A stretch of 64,000 bases of DNA from Anaerolineales bacterium (GTDB lineage Bacteria > Chloroflexota > Anaerolineae > 4572-78 > J111), in the NCBI GenBank assembly GCA_020634935.1, contig JACKAT010000002.1, positions 62,001 through 126,000 of the forward strand. The letters are read 5' to 3'. The translations under genes were made by a program, and so were the position numbers. Below, piece after piece: positions 55,388 through 63,759 of this stretch. The notes under the pieces are model-generated. The model had not been told where the DNA came from and made no database searches. It worked only from the letters and a program-made list of their open reading frames with translations. The stretch's first letter is position 1; each line of letters begins with the position of its first letter.

Positions 55388-57235
55388 ATGACCGTACAAA
55401 CTACTCAGGACGAAGTTTTAGCCCCCCCGCAAGAAGATTTACCCGCCCCGCCGCCTGTCCAGGACCTGCCTCCCCTTGAAACGAGTTTGACGCCCCGCCA
55501 AGTTACCTTTGCCAACAAAAACAGCGCCCTGGTGCTGACTCCGCCGCCGGAGACGGCCCCCGCCGATATCGCGGCGGCGTTGGGACTAAGGGAGCCAAGT
55601 ATGGTCTTGCTGCTGCTGGGGGAAGCCGAGGGGTTGGATGACATCACCGAGGCCTATCTCCAGCAGCTCTTTAGTCGGGGTATCGCTCGGACTGCGGCCA
55701 TCACTGAAACCCTCATCCTCGATGGCGGGCGGCACAGCGGCCTGATGGCGATGATTGGCAAAGGCGTGGCCGACCGGGGCCGGAAATCTCAACTGATCGG
55801 CGTCGCTCCCGCTCGCAAAGTGACCGAATCAGCCGACGGGACTGACCGCGAACCGCTCGACCCCAATCACTCTCATTTTGTGCTGACCGACGGGAATGAG
55901 TGGGGCGATGCCACCGAAACGATGATCCGGCTGGCCGGGGCCTGGGGGCCAACCGTGCCGGTAATCACCATTTTAGTCAACGGCAGCGATGAGACCAAAA
56001 CTCAGGTAATTGAGGCTGTTCGTTGTAATTGGTCGATCATCGTCCTCAAAGGCAGCGACGGCCTGGCCGACCGGCTGGCCGAACTGCGGCAAAACCGGTC
56101 TACCTTCATCCTTGATCCCGATTTGGCCGAAATTGTGAGCGATGGTAATCTCTCCATCTTTTCGCTCGGCAGCGCCATTAGCGCTTTTGAACGGCTGTTG
56201 GAAAAATTAACCTGGCCGAAAGAGAATCTCAGTATGGAGACTCTGGAATTGGCCTGGAAAACTTTTGCGATGTACGATGCCAACGCCAATCGCCAGCAGC
56301 GATCATACGGTCGTTCGCAAACCTGGGCCTTGATCCTGGGCATTGTGGGGACGCTGTTGGTTTTGAGCCAATCGCAGATGGAACTGCTCGGGTATGCGTT
56401 AGATGAATCCTGGTCAGAAAATGCGCTGCACATCATTATTCTGCTCATTCCGATTAGCATTACCTTCATTATCGCGCTCGGCAATCGCTTTAACGCCGGC
56501 ACCAAATGGATTTTATCTCGGGCCGGCGCTGAAAGCATCAAGAAGGAGATCTATCGCTACCGGGCCCAGGCCGAGATTTACAGTGATAACCAAACCCAGG
56601 ATGTGTCGCGCGAGCTAAAACTCACTCGCAAAATTGAGGCGGTCAGCAGCAAATTGATGCAGACCGAGGTCAATACCTCCGCCATTAAGGACTACACCGG
56701 CCCCGTCCCGCCCAAATATGGGGCCGCCGAGGGCGACAACGGCCTTGACTATCTATCCCCCGACCGTTACTTGAAACTGCGGCTGCAAGATCAAATGACC
56801 TACTATCGCCGCAAAACCGTTGAGTTGGAAGCCCAACTACACCGTTTGCAATGGATTATCTATCTGGCCGGGGCCGCCGGCACGCTGTTGGTGGCCATTG
56901 ATCTCGAGTTGTGGATCGCGCTGACCACCACCATCGCCACCTCGCTCACCACCTTTCTCCAATACCAAAAAGTGGAAGAAAAACTGATGCGCTATAACCA
57001 AACCGCCACCGATCTCATGAATATCCACAATTGGTGGCTGGCTCTCTCCGCCGAGGAGCAGGCCAACCCGGACAATATCGACAAGCTTGTCGGCCAAACC
57101 GAAATGAGCATCCACGCCGAACATGCCACCTGGGTGCAGGAGATGCAAGACGCCCTGGCCGAGATGCGGGCCGAACAAACCAAAGACGAGAGTACTCTCT
57201 CAACCGATCATAAGGTTTTTGCCGTCAAACGATAA
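55388..57235 (+). CDS. SLOG (LSDAT-like) domain fused to SLATT/DUF4231 membrane domains
   Basis: 615 residues from ATG 55388 (AGGAGA just before it); the frame is open further upstream, but only through repeat P5. Residues 1-34 are Pro-rich. Residues about 36-270 form a Rossmann-like SLOG/LSDAT domain, the TRPM-N-terminus relative, with VLLLLGEAEGLDD (73-85), the loop LILDGGRHSGLMAMIGKGVA (109-128), QLIGVAP and FVLTDGN. Two helix-pair membrane domains of the SLATT/DUF4231 type follow: helices at about 312-328 and 346-364, then 488-504 and 507-524, each with long flanking coils. SLOG domains bind nucleotide derivatives, and SLATT domains are predicted pore-forming effectors, so this protein is a candidate nucleotide-gated cell-suicide channel. 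The preceding two membrane genes may be accessory parts. Confidence 0.82.
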   Translation: MTVQTTQDEVLAPPQEDLPAPPPVQDLPPLETSLTPRQVTFANKNSALVLTPPPETAPADIAAALGLREPSMVLLLLGEAEGLDDITEAYLQQLFSRGIARTAAITETLILDGGRHSGLMAMIGKGVADRGRKSQLIGVAPARKVTESADGTDREPLDPNHSHFVLTDGNEWGDATETMIRLAGAWGPTVPVITILVNGSDETKTQVIEAVRCNWSIIVLKGSDGLADRLAELRQNRSTFILDPDLAEIVSDGNLSIFSLGSAISAFERLLEKLTWPKENLSMETLELAWKTFAMYDANANRQQRSYGRSQTWALILGIVGTLLVLSQSQMELLGYALDESWSENALHIIILLIPISITFIIALGNRFNAGTKWILSRAGAESIKKEIYRYRAQAEIYSDNQTQDVSRELKLTRKIEAVSSKLMQTEVNTSAIKDYTGPVPPKYGAAEGDNGLDYLSPDRYLKLRLQDQMTYYRRKTVELEAQLHRLQWIIYLAGAAGTLLVAIDLELWIALTTTIATSLTTFLQYQKVEEKLMRYNQTATDLMNIHNWWLALSAEEQANPDNIDKLVGQTEMSIHAEHATWVQEMQDALAEMRAEQTKDESTLSTDHKVFAVKR

Positions 57236-57276
57236 ACAATAAATAATGCGTCTCTGAATAATTGCACCATTGGTCT

Positions 57277-57352
57277 GGAGATTAGAGATTAGGAGATAAG
57301 GGGATGACCCCCACCCCATCGCCAAATTTCCCAATCTCCTTATCTCAATTTA
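57277..57352. repeat. P3 palindromic repeat
   Basis: GGAGATTAGAGATTAGGAG and GAGATAAGG (57294-57302) pair with CCTTATCTC (57338-57346). Related copies at 7960 and 60692. Confidence 0.75.
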
Positions 57353-57392
57353 GGTGAAGTTATCAAAGACGACTCGAATGGTTTCCAACAAC

Positions 57393-57455
57393 TTATCCAC
57401 AACCTTTCCCAATATTATCCCAAGAATAATCCCACTTATCCCAAGGATATCCCAA
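57393..57455. other. Cluster of DnaA-box-like 9-mers
   Basis: TTATCCACA (57393-57401), a perfect DnaA-box consensus, with TTATCCCAA at 57415 and 57436 and ATATCCCAA at 57447, all just upstream of the amidohydrolase start. Chance in a C/T-rich leader is likely. Confidence 0.3.
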
Positions 57456-59047
57456 TGACAACCCAGCTCATCTTACACAACGCTCGAATTTATACCGTCG
57501 ATCCGGCTCAGCCGTGGGCCGAAGCCGTGGCCTGCGCCGAGGGTCGAATTGTGGCCGTCGGCGCCAACAGCGACGTCCTCAACCTGGCCGAACCGTCAAC
57601 CCAGGTCATCGATGTGCAGGGCCGGCTGCTGTTGCCCGGTCTAATCGATGCCCACGTTCATTTTTTACAGGTCGCCATTCGCCGCCACCAGGTGAGTTTG
57701 TACGGGGTGCGCGATTTTAATGAGGTGCGCCGGCGCATCCGCGAGGCGGTCGCTCAGGCGGAGCCGGGCCAATGGGTTCAGGGCTGGGGCTGGGACGACA
57801 ATCTGTGGGACATCGCCCCCACGGCGGCCCTGCTCGATGAATTAGCGCCCCGGACGCCGGTTATTCTGTACCGGCTCGATATGCACACGATCTGGGTCAA
57901 CAGCACCGCTATGCGCGAAGTCAACCTGACCGCTGCCACTGTTGATCCGCCGGAAAGCAAAATCGAGCGCGATGCCGCTGGCCAACCGACCGGCCTGCTG
58001 CGCGAGTGGAACGCCATCGCTCTGGTCGAGCAGCACATCCCGCCGCCCACCGACGATCACCTGCGCCCCTGGCTGGAAGAAACTATCGCCGAGGCTCACC
58101 GTCTGGGGCTGACCGGCATCCACGACCAGCGCGTCGAGCGGGAGGGCCGCCGCAGTTTCCGTCTCTTCCAAAGCCTTGACCGCGAGGAGCGGCTCAAGCT
58201 GCGGGTTCACATGCACATCGCCGCCGATTACTTGACCGAAGCCGCCCTGCTTGGCTTGCGGCCCCGCTTCGGCAGCGAACGGCTGTGGCTGGGCCACGCC
58301 AAAGCCTTTGCCGACGGCACGCTCGGTTCGCAGACGGCGCTGATGCTGGAACCATTTGAAGGCACCAATAACACCGGCCTGGCCGTCACCTCGGCTGATG
58401 AGCTGTGGGAACTGGCCATCCAGGCCAACCGGGCCGGCTTCCCGCTCTCCATTCACGCCATTGGCGACCGGGCTATCCGGGATGTAATCAACGTGCTGAG
58501 CGAATTCAAGCCCGACCTGGCCGCCGGGCAATTGGCCCACCGCATCGAGCATGTCCAAATCATCCAGCCCGATGATATGCACCGCATGGCCCAGCACGGT
58601 ATCATCGCCTCGATGCAGCCGGTTCACCTGGTGTTCGACTGGCGCACAGCCGATCGGGTCTGGGGCCAACGCAGCCGCTACACCTACGCCTTTCGCTCGC
58701 TGCTAAACGCCGGCGTGCCGCTGGCTTTCGGCTCCGACGCGCCGGTGGCGCCGCTCGACCCGCTGCTCGGCTTCTACGCCGCCGCTACCCGCCAGGATGA
58801 GCCAGGCCAGCCGCTCGGAGGCTGGTATCCTGGCGAACGGCTGACCATCCCCGAAATCATCCACGGTTATACGATGGGGCCGGCCCAGTTAGCGGGCCAG
58901 GCCCAGCGCCAGGGCTCGATTACTCCCGGCAAGTGGGCCGATATGATTGCGCTTGATCGGAATATTTTTGAAATTGAACCGGCGGCAATTAAGGACGTGC
59001 AGGTGGCCATGACGGTATTTGGGGGCGAGGTAGTTCACAGTTCGTAG
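57455..59047 (+). CDS. Amidohydrolase family protein (YtcJ type)
   Basis: 530 residues, a metal-dependent hydrolase of the amidohydrolase superfamily close to YtcJ/NfdA exoenzyme-like proteins; substrates are probably N-acyl or N-formyl amines. The N-terminal beta domain has LILHNARIYTVDPAQPWAEA, the metal motif is LLPGLIDAHVHFLQ, and further metal-site segments are FADGTLGSQTALM, PLSIHAIGDRAIRDVINVL, HRIEHVQIIQPDDM and AFGSDAPVAPLDPL. The C-terminal SITPGKWADMIALDRNIFEI is typical. The reading frame is complete. Its stop overlaps the convergent SRPBCC gene by 13 bp. Confidence 0.94.
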   Translation: MTTQLILHNARIYTVDPAQPWAEAVACAEGRIVAVGANSDVLNLAEPSTQVIDVQGRLLLPGLIDAHVHFLQVAIRRHQVSLYGVRDFNEVRRRIREAVAQAEPGQWVQGWGWDDNLWDIAPTAALLDELAPRTPVILYRLDMHTIWVNSTAMREVNLTAATVDPPESKIERDAAGQPTGLLREWNAIALVEQHIPPPTDDHLRPWLEETIAEAHRLGLTGIHDQRVEREGRRSFRLFQSLDREERLKLRVHMHIAADYLTEAALLGLRPRFGSERLWLGHAKAFADGTLGSQTALMLEPFEGTNNTGLAVTSADELWELAIQANRAGFPLSIHAIGDRAIRDVINVLSEFKPDLAAGQLAHRIEHVQIIQPDDMHRMAQHGIIASMQPVHLVFDWRTADRVWGQRSRYTYAFRSLLNAGVPLAFGSDAPVAPLDPLLGFYAAATRQDEPGQPLGGWYPGERLTIPEIIHGYTMGPAQLAGQAQRQGSITPGKWADMIALDRNIFEIEPAAIKDVQVAMTVFGGEVVHSS

Positions 59048-59490
59048 GTCGCCGCCACGGCGGCCAACTGGTTTAATTCTTTGACATAAGTGGGACGAAG
59101 CAGCCAGGCTATAAACCGATATTCCAGCGCTCCCATCATCCCGGCCGGTCTGGCAAGCTGGGTGGCGATAGTTACATCAGCCTGCCGGCCGTTCGCGTGG
59201 GCGTCGACGGTAAAGGTAGTCAGGTAGCCCGTGTCGGTGGTTTCTGCTAAAACGCGCCCCGGCTCAGGCTCGGTGATGAGCGCGCGGAAGGTTTGCAGTT
59301 GCCCCAGCACCCGCATATGGGTCCGAATGACCGTCCCGGCTCCGATGCCGCCCTTTTCCACCTCCAGCGAAACAAAGGGCGGTTTGGGCAGGATTTGCGG
59401 ATGTCCCCGCTGATAGTCAGCAATGATAGCATACAGGACTTGCGGCTGGGCCTGAATGAGCGCCGAAGCGGAAAATTGATATACGGGCAT
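59035..59490 (-). CDS. SRPBCC (START-like) family protein
   Basis: 151 residues of the polyketide-cyclase/Bet v1-like fold: QFSASALIQAQPQVLYAIIA (strand 1 and helix 1), GTVIRTHMRVLGQLQTFRAL, and TGYLTTFTVDAHANGRQADV followed by the long C-terminal helix. These proteins bind lipids or hydrophobic ligands in a cavity. No fusion or partner defines a role. It converges on, and slightly overlaps, the amidohydrolase gene. Confidence 0.88.
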   Translation of the reverse strand: MPVYQFSASALIQAQPQVLYAIIADYQRGHPQILPKPPFVSLEVEKGGIGAGTVIRTHMRVLGQLQTFRALITEPEPGRVLAETTDTGYLTTFTVDAHANGRQADVTIATQLARPAGMMGALEYRFIAWLLRPTYVKELNQLAAVAATYEL

Positions 59491-59515
59491 TGATTTACTC
59501 CTGTAAAATTAACAG

Positions 59516-59712
59516 TTATATTTTCAGTACTTGTCGCACGACCTTTTGCATGTGAGCCAGACGATACGGTTTTATGATAATGCCCTTAAACCCGTAGGCT
59601 TGATAATTGGCCATGATTGGATCGGTTGCGTACCCGCTCGATGCCATCATTTTTGCGTGCGGGTCTATTTTTAGGATTTCGATGGCGGCGGCTTGCCCGC
59701 CCAGCCCGCCGG
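59516..59712 (-). pseudogene. Remnant of a response-regulator receiver domain
   Basis: Reading the minus strand, about 64 codons up to the TAA at 59516-59518 encode the C-terminal half of a CheY-like receiver domain: GGLGGQAAAIEILKIDPHAK, MMASSGYATDPIMANYQAYG, then FKGIIIKPYRLAHMQKVVRQ. This includes the switch Ser (SSGYA) and the conserved Lys-Pro. The N-terminal half with the phosphorylated Asp is absent, and no start codon fits. The pattern matches receiver domains at the end of hybrid histidine kinases. A 44-bp perfect palindrome lies close to the break, so the rest was probably lost in a rearrangement. Confidence 0.85.
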
Positions 59713-59772
59713 TTCGTCGGTAAAGCCAAGCGGCGTCATTAAGTGATTTTGTCCATTATAAAATGCTCCTCT

Positions 59773-59816
59773 GAAAATTCCGTAGGACAAACTTAAGTTT
59801 GTCCTACGGAATTTTC
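59773..59816. repeat. 44-bp perfect palindrome
   Basis: Each 22-bp arm is exact, without a loop: GAAAATTCCGTAGGACAAAC-TT meets AA-GTTTGTCCTACGGAATTTTC. Centre AACTTAAGTT at 59790-59799. Confidence 0.95.
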
Positions 59817-59921
59817 ATTCTCGCTGGCGTTCTGTAGGATTGTTCGACTCCTTTGAATTAATACAAGTTATACCTATCGTTTCATCTTTGTTCAAACCGA
59901 AGAGCAAGGGATTGCTTTAAA

Positions 59922-59952
59922 CAAAAAGCGCCGCTCGGTCAAAGGGCGGCGC
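59922..59952 (-). terminator. Intrinsic terminator of the PqqD-domain gene cluster
   Basis: On the minus strand GCGCCGC, an 11-nt loop, GCGGCGC and TTTTTG. It lies 75 bp after the stop codon of the gene at 60027. Confidence 0.85.
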
Positions 59953-60026
59953 ACCAACATCAAGTTTTTTGATGGACAGTAGGCAAATCCGATTTTGCTC
60001 TTATTTTGACCCAAACCTCGGCCAGA

Positions 60027-60656
60027 TTACCGCGCGTTTTTTCGCCCCTGGGCCGCAGGAAAGGGATTGCTATTTGGATCCGAGCCCCAACATACATCAG
60101 CAGTGGGATCGAGCAGCACGGTGGTACAGCGACAAACGGTATCGTCATTAATCAAATCAGCCGAGCAGAGCAGCTCCCCCCTGGTGGTAATCAGGTTTTC
60201 CGTACATTGTTCATTACATGACTTGCCCTGATCAATCTCGTTCACGAAATAACTAAACGTACAGTTGGCGCTGCACGCTTGCAGCGCGGTTGGCAGTTCA
60301 ATTGATTTGACCACCGGCAATAGGGCTAAACTCATGCCCGCCATTTTGAGAAGTTCCCGGCGCGTCAGATTTCGTTGAGTTAAAACGGGCGGGGTCTCGG
60401 GTTCTGCCAAGAGATGCGCTTGGCTCAACTGCTTGAGCGTATATTGGACCAATTCTTCAGCGTGATTAGCCTCAATTTTAGGCTGAAGCCGGGCGGCAAT
60501 TTCAGCGGGGGTCGATTGCCCATCACATTGCTGCCAGACCAGAGCCGCTGTGGGATTTAAGGCGTGCATTTTCTGGCCGGTCCAATCATACAGGCATAAT
60601 TCATCCCCCAGCGTTTCCACATAAACATTTTCCAATCTTTTGGGATAATCCATCAC
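60027..60656 (-). CDS. PqqD-like domain protein with Tat signal and Cys-rich tail
   Basis: 209 residues, unusual composite. Residues about 10-85 are a PqqD-type RiPP-recognition element (ELCLYDWTGQKMHALNPTAA, LVWQQCDGQSTPAEIAARLQ, LKQLSQAHLLAEP). A twin-arginine signal follows (TRRELLKMAGMSLALLPVV, from residue 98). The last 80 residues carry eight Cys (128, 132, 147, 151, 164, 175, 177, 189), as in CSANC, CNEQC and CRC. The order is odd: a cytoplasmic peptide-recognition domain lies in front of an export signal. A Cys-rich Tat-exported tail could be the substrate for modification, with its own recognition domain fused in cis, or a metal-binding protein. It is the last gene of a unit with the HPr-kinase-like gene 171 bp upstream. 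Confidence 0.8.
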   Translation of the reverse strand: MMDYPKRLENVYVETLGDELCLYDWTGQKMHALNPTAALVWQQCDGQSTPAEIAARLQPKIEANHAEELVQYTLKQLSQAHLLAEPETPPVLTQRNLTRRELLKMAGMSLALLPVVKSIELPTALQACSANCTFSYFVNEIDQGKSCNEQCTENLITTRGELLCSADLINDDTVCRCTTVLLDPTADVCWGSDPNSNPFPAAQGRKNAR

Positions 60657-60691
60657 TGTCCTCCTGTTAATTTGAGTGGTTAGGATCGGCT

Positions 60692-60813
60692 ATTAAATAA
60701 CTTGAGCCGTCAGGCAGGAGATGGGAGATTAGAGATAAGGAGATTGGCCTTAGAAATCTCCCCATCGTCCTATCTCCTTATCTCCATCTTCTGTCTTGTT
60801 GAAGTTATTTAAT
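60692..60813. repeat. P3 palindromic element with 12-bp terminal repeats
   Basis: ATTAAATAACTT (60692-60703) and AAGTTATTTAAT (60802-60813) bracket GGAGATTAGAGATAAGGAG and CTCCTTATCTCC. Located between the PqqD-domain and HPr-kinase-like genes. Confidence 0.8.
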
Positions 60814-60827
60814 GGCCATTCCTTAGT

Positions 60828-61625
60828 TTACCGATGAGGAGCCGATACGAGTTTTTGCAATAAAGGGACGATCTCTTCGGCTTCACCCCGCTTGCTCTTG
60901 ATCGTTTTGGCTTTTAAGACAACTTGTTTAAGAATAGGTATCGATACCTCCGGTCCTCTGAGCGCAGCAATCGTATTATTCATCAACGCCAACATCGCCT
61001 GAGCCGGCGACAATGCACGCGGCCGCCATTGGGCTTCCGGCTGGTAATCGGTTATCACCACCAGCCCGACCGGCAGTGGCTCGACCCCTACCTGCCCCCC
61101 CAATTCTTCGGCGGCATATTTCTTAGCATTTAAATCATCGCCGTCCCTGACTGACAGCGGGCTGGGATAGGGGCGAACCCAACCCTGCGAGTCGAGAATA
61201 GCAAACTCATCGGAGTAATAAGTGGCGCCACGTTTAATTAAAGCGGTCACTAAAGAGGTTTTGCCGCTAAAACTGCGGCCAGGGATCATAATCGCTTTAC
61301 CTTGCCAGCCCACCACCCCGGCATGCACAAATAAACAGTTCTTGGCCAGGAAAGCGGTGACCAGTTCCAAATGTGAGGCCAGGCGAGCGCATAGTTCATC
61401 AAAATTGTGGGTACGGGCTATGCGTCCGGAACCGGCATACAATAAATGGTACGGGCGGGTCCCTTGACGCTTACTCGCTCCGGCAGCCACCAGCGAATAC
61501 ATAAAATCGACTTGGGATGAAGCGGCCGGCTCCCACCCCCAGGGCAAATGCTGTTGAACCCGCTCTAGCACGGTGGGATCAGTGACCCGAATGCCAAAAT
61601 GAGTTCCATAAGCGCTAAAACTCAA
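60828..61625 (-). CDS. HPr-kinase-like P-loop protein
   Basis: About 265 residues. The P-loop is GRSFSGKTS (116-124), preceded by LFVHAGVVGWQGKAIMIPG and followed by YYSDEFAIL, the order seen in HprK-like proteins of PqqD-containing peptide and exopolysaccharide loci. Such kinases phosphorylate peptides or sugars in relatives (for example in kinase-containing lasso clusters). The N-terminus is uncertain: the frame starts at TTG 61625, but matching residues (LAKLDRLGWAAGLSFSAYG) extend upstream to a TGA, where an ATG in another frame begins (61662 area); a small frameshift or non-ATG start is possible. Upstream lies 750 bp with repeats only. Confidence 0.82.
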   Translation of the reverse strand: MSFSAYGTHFGIRVTDPTVLERVQQHLPWGWEPAASSQVDFMYSLVAAGASKRQGTRPYHLLYAGSGRIARTHNFDELCARLASHLELVTAFLAKNCLFVHAGVVGWQGKAIMIPGRSFSGKTSLVTALIKRGATYYSDEFAILDSQGWVRPYPSPLSVRDGDDLNAKKYAAEELGGQVGVEPLPVGLVVITDYQPEAQWRPRALSPAQAMLALMNNTIAALRGPEVSIPILKQVVLKAKTIKSKRGEAEEIVPLLQKLVSAPHR

Positions 61626-61758
61626 CCCCGCCGCCCACCCGAGACGGTCAAGCTTCGCCAGTCATTTAGAAGTATAGGTTAATTGAGGTACCATCGCCTT
61701 AAGCAAAGGGTGATGCTCCTATCAATTAATAAGGCGGCTCCCTTGAATATAACGGTCT

Positions 61759-61816
61759 GGAGCATCAAAGTTTACTTTGACCCCATCGTGGATGACAAAG
61801 CCAGCTTTGTCGCTCC
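61759..61816. repeat. P4 double-hairpin repeat
   Basis: GGAGCATCAAAGTTTACTTT-GA and GACAAAGCCAGCTTTGTC-GC with closing CTCC. The surrounding 61626-62117 shows no supported gene. Confidence 0.8.
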
Positions 61817-62117
61817 GATACATTTTCATTCCCGGTGTCGTCCTGTAAGGACTATCGGACTCCAAGAAAATATTGGGGGTAGGGCTAATAGCTCAAGCTA
61901 GCCGTGCGTGATGAATTTACGCCATAACTTCTCACGCTTACACCAGTTACAGTTGGGGATGGTTGAAATGCCGGAATGGCTTCAATAAGTGCGATTGTTG
62001 AAAGTGAGGACCCGAAAAATATGGCACGAAGAATTGTTTTGGATTTTAACATCAATTGATCGTGCCAGCAAATAGCAAAAGGCATAGATGGCTGAAATCA
62101 GCCACGAATGACCCGAA

Positions 62118-62275
62118 GGTAGCTCTGCCCTAAACCGTGGTGAAGAAAAATTAGACAGAATTCACCCGATTTACCGAATTATGACCGATAAAATCGTGAT
62201 AATCTTGTCAATTCTGTCGATTAGGGGGTCGATCTTCCCTCATCTCCCGTTTCCACGGTTTAATGGTGGGCTACC
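62118..62275. mobile_element. MITE-like palindromic element P2
   Basis: 158 bp with ends GGTAGCTCTGCCCTAAACCG and CGGTTTAATGGTGGGCTACC. The interior is the same as the copy at 24045 (ACAGAATTCACCCGATTTAC, AAATCGTGATAATC). No flanking duplication seen. Confidence 0.82.
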
Positions 62276-62375
62276 CTTGTCAATCTTGTCTAATTTTCTG
62301 GCCCAAAATACAAGAAACGGGTTGCGAAGATACGACCTCAAAAGATTTATTCAAGCATAACGTTAAGGCTCATGG

Positions 62376-63485
62376 TTAATGGCGGTTGGCCCGGTTTTTG
62401 AAATAATGCCTCACCCAACCCCCAATATGGAGCGGATGAGACACGGCGCGCCCCCACCACACCGCCCAACCGGAGGGCAGCCCATAATAAAAGCGCAGCC
62501 ACCATTCGCTGGGGAAAAAACTGTCGCGCAGGATGCCGCTGTAGCCTTTGTGTTGTTGAGCGGCCAAAGCATAGCGCGGCCAGCCTTGAAATTCTTGACC
62601 CATCCCGCTGGGGGGCCGGCCAGGCTTGAGGTGCGCCGTCCTAAGCAATTCTTCGGACAGCGGCGTTAACCAGTGGCACAATCCCAGTACATTACGGATA
62701 CGGGGATTGACTCGCGGCCAGTTAATCCCGGCGGCAAAGCGTTCAGCCAGGCTGATCAGGTCGGCCACCCAAATTAGGCGGAGCGAGTCTAGCAAAAGAT
62801 TAATTCGGAGATGCTGGTAGATATGATCCAGCATGGCTTCGTAACCCAAGGTTTGGGCGGTTACGCCTTCGATCATTAGCGGCAGCGCCGACGAACACAG
62901 CGCCTCTAACTCGGTGGCGGGTGTTCCGCTGCTGTAAAGGTTGTGATGAAGTTCTACCGTAACCGATAATCCTTTAACCCGGCGCACGGCAGCCGGTAAA
63001 TGCTTGGCGGGTAGAGCCTGGCCCGGCTGCGGAGCCTCAAAACCTAATTTAGCCAGTAAGGCCTGGGCTGGCCGCGCCTGGGCTGGGCTGACCAGCAAAT
63101 CAATATCGCGCATGGGGCGTAGGCCGGGATTAGGGTAGATCAGGTGGGCTAAAGCCGCGCCTTTTAGGATCAGAACGTCAATTTCGGCGGCTTGAAAAGC
63201 CGTCAGCATCTCGGCCAGGACCTGGCCGCGCACATGGTTAGCATGGCCATGTTGCATTGTGCGGGCCTGCCACTGCTCTTTGATGGCGCTGGGCAGGGGG
63301 ACATGGGCCGCTTGTAAATGAGTATAAAGCAGCGGAGTTAGCCCGTGGGCCTCGGCCTGGGTGGATAATTTATGCCAATCAGTCAATTCAGCCGCTTGGA
63401 GGCGTAGCTGTTGGTATTGGCTTGGCTGGCCTGGCGTTCTGGCGCAAAGCGCTAACAATGGGTACATCTTTTCCGGTTGGGCCAT
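62376..63485 (-). CDS. Nucleotidyltransferase family protein (NTP_transf_5 type)
   Basis: About 369 residues from the ATG at 63485 (a TTG three codons upstream is possible). The active-site region is VLILKGAALAHLIYPNPGLR, PMRDIDLLVSP, with Asp130 and Asp132 as expected metal ligands of the nucleotidyltransferase fold. The rest is alpha-helical (LDSLRLIWVADLISLAERFA). The family typically sits beside PqqD-like and HPr-kinase-like genes in peptide (lasso) and exosortase/exopolysaccharide loci, and this is the arrangement here. In kinase-containing lasso clusters it adds to phosphate on the peptide; here the acceptor is unknown. Confidence 0.87.
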   Translation of the reverse strand: MAQPEKMYPLLALCARTPGQPSQYQQLRLQAAELTDWHKLSTQAEAHGLTPLLYTHLQAAHVPLPSAIKEQWQARTMQHGHANHVRGQVLAEMLTAFQAAEIDVLILKGAALAHLIYPNPGLRPMRDIDLLVSPAQARPAQALLAKLGFEAPQPGQALPAKHLPAAVRRVKGLSVTVELHHNLYSSGTPATELEALCSSALPLMIEGVTAQTLGYEAMLDHIYQHLRINLLLDSLRLIWVADLISLAERFAAGINWPRVNPRIRNVLGLCHWLTPLSEELLRTAHLKPGRPPSGMGQEFQGWPRYALAAQQHKGYSGILRDSFFPSEWWLRFYYGLPSGWAVWWGRAVSHPLHIGGWVRHYFKNRANRH

Positions 63486-63521
63486 AGTGATCAAGAAATA
63501 GGGGTTAAATAAGCCGGACTG

Positions 63522-63550
63522 ACGCAGTTCTACCGGTGACAGTCACTGGA
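63522..63550. repeat. P1 left half-element
   Basis: ACGCAGTTC followed by GGTGACAGTCACTGG; the right half is not present. Beyond it, TTTGAGGTTGAG and CTCAACCTCAAA (about 63642 and 63690) form an inverted pair, without a gene, up to 63759. Confidence 0.7.
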
Positions 63551-63759
63551 TCAGGCTTGATAATAAAGGTCTGGCACTTGTAGACCGAATTGTTTTTGCC
63601 GAAGCCTGGGTTGTGACCCAAACTTGAACGCAGAGCCGGCCAGTTTGAGGTTGAGTTGGCGTTAATGGCCCTTCCGGCGGTATGGCCCTCAACCTCAAAC
63701 TCAAACTCAAACGCCAACGCCCTATGGTTATGGGTTGAGCCGATTAGCTGTGATGATAT

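Noticed and set aside
57393..57455. Replication origin suggested by DnaA-box-like 9-mers
   Set aside because: Only one perfect box, no AT-rich unwinding region, no dnaA/dnaN/gidA neighbours.
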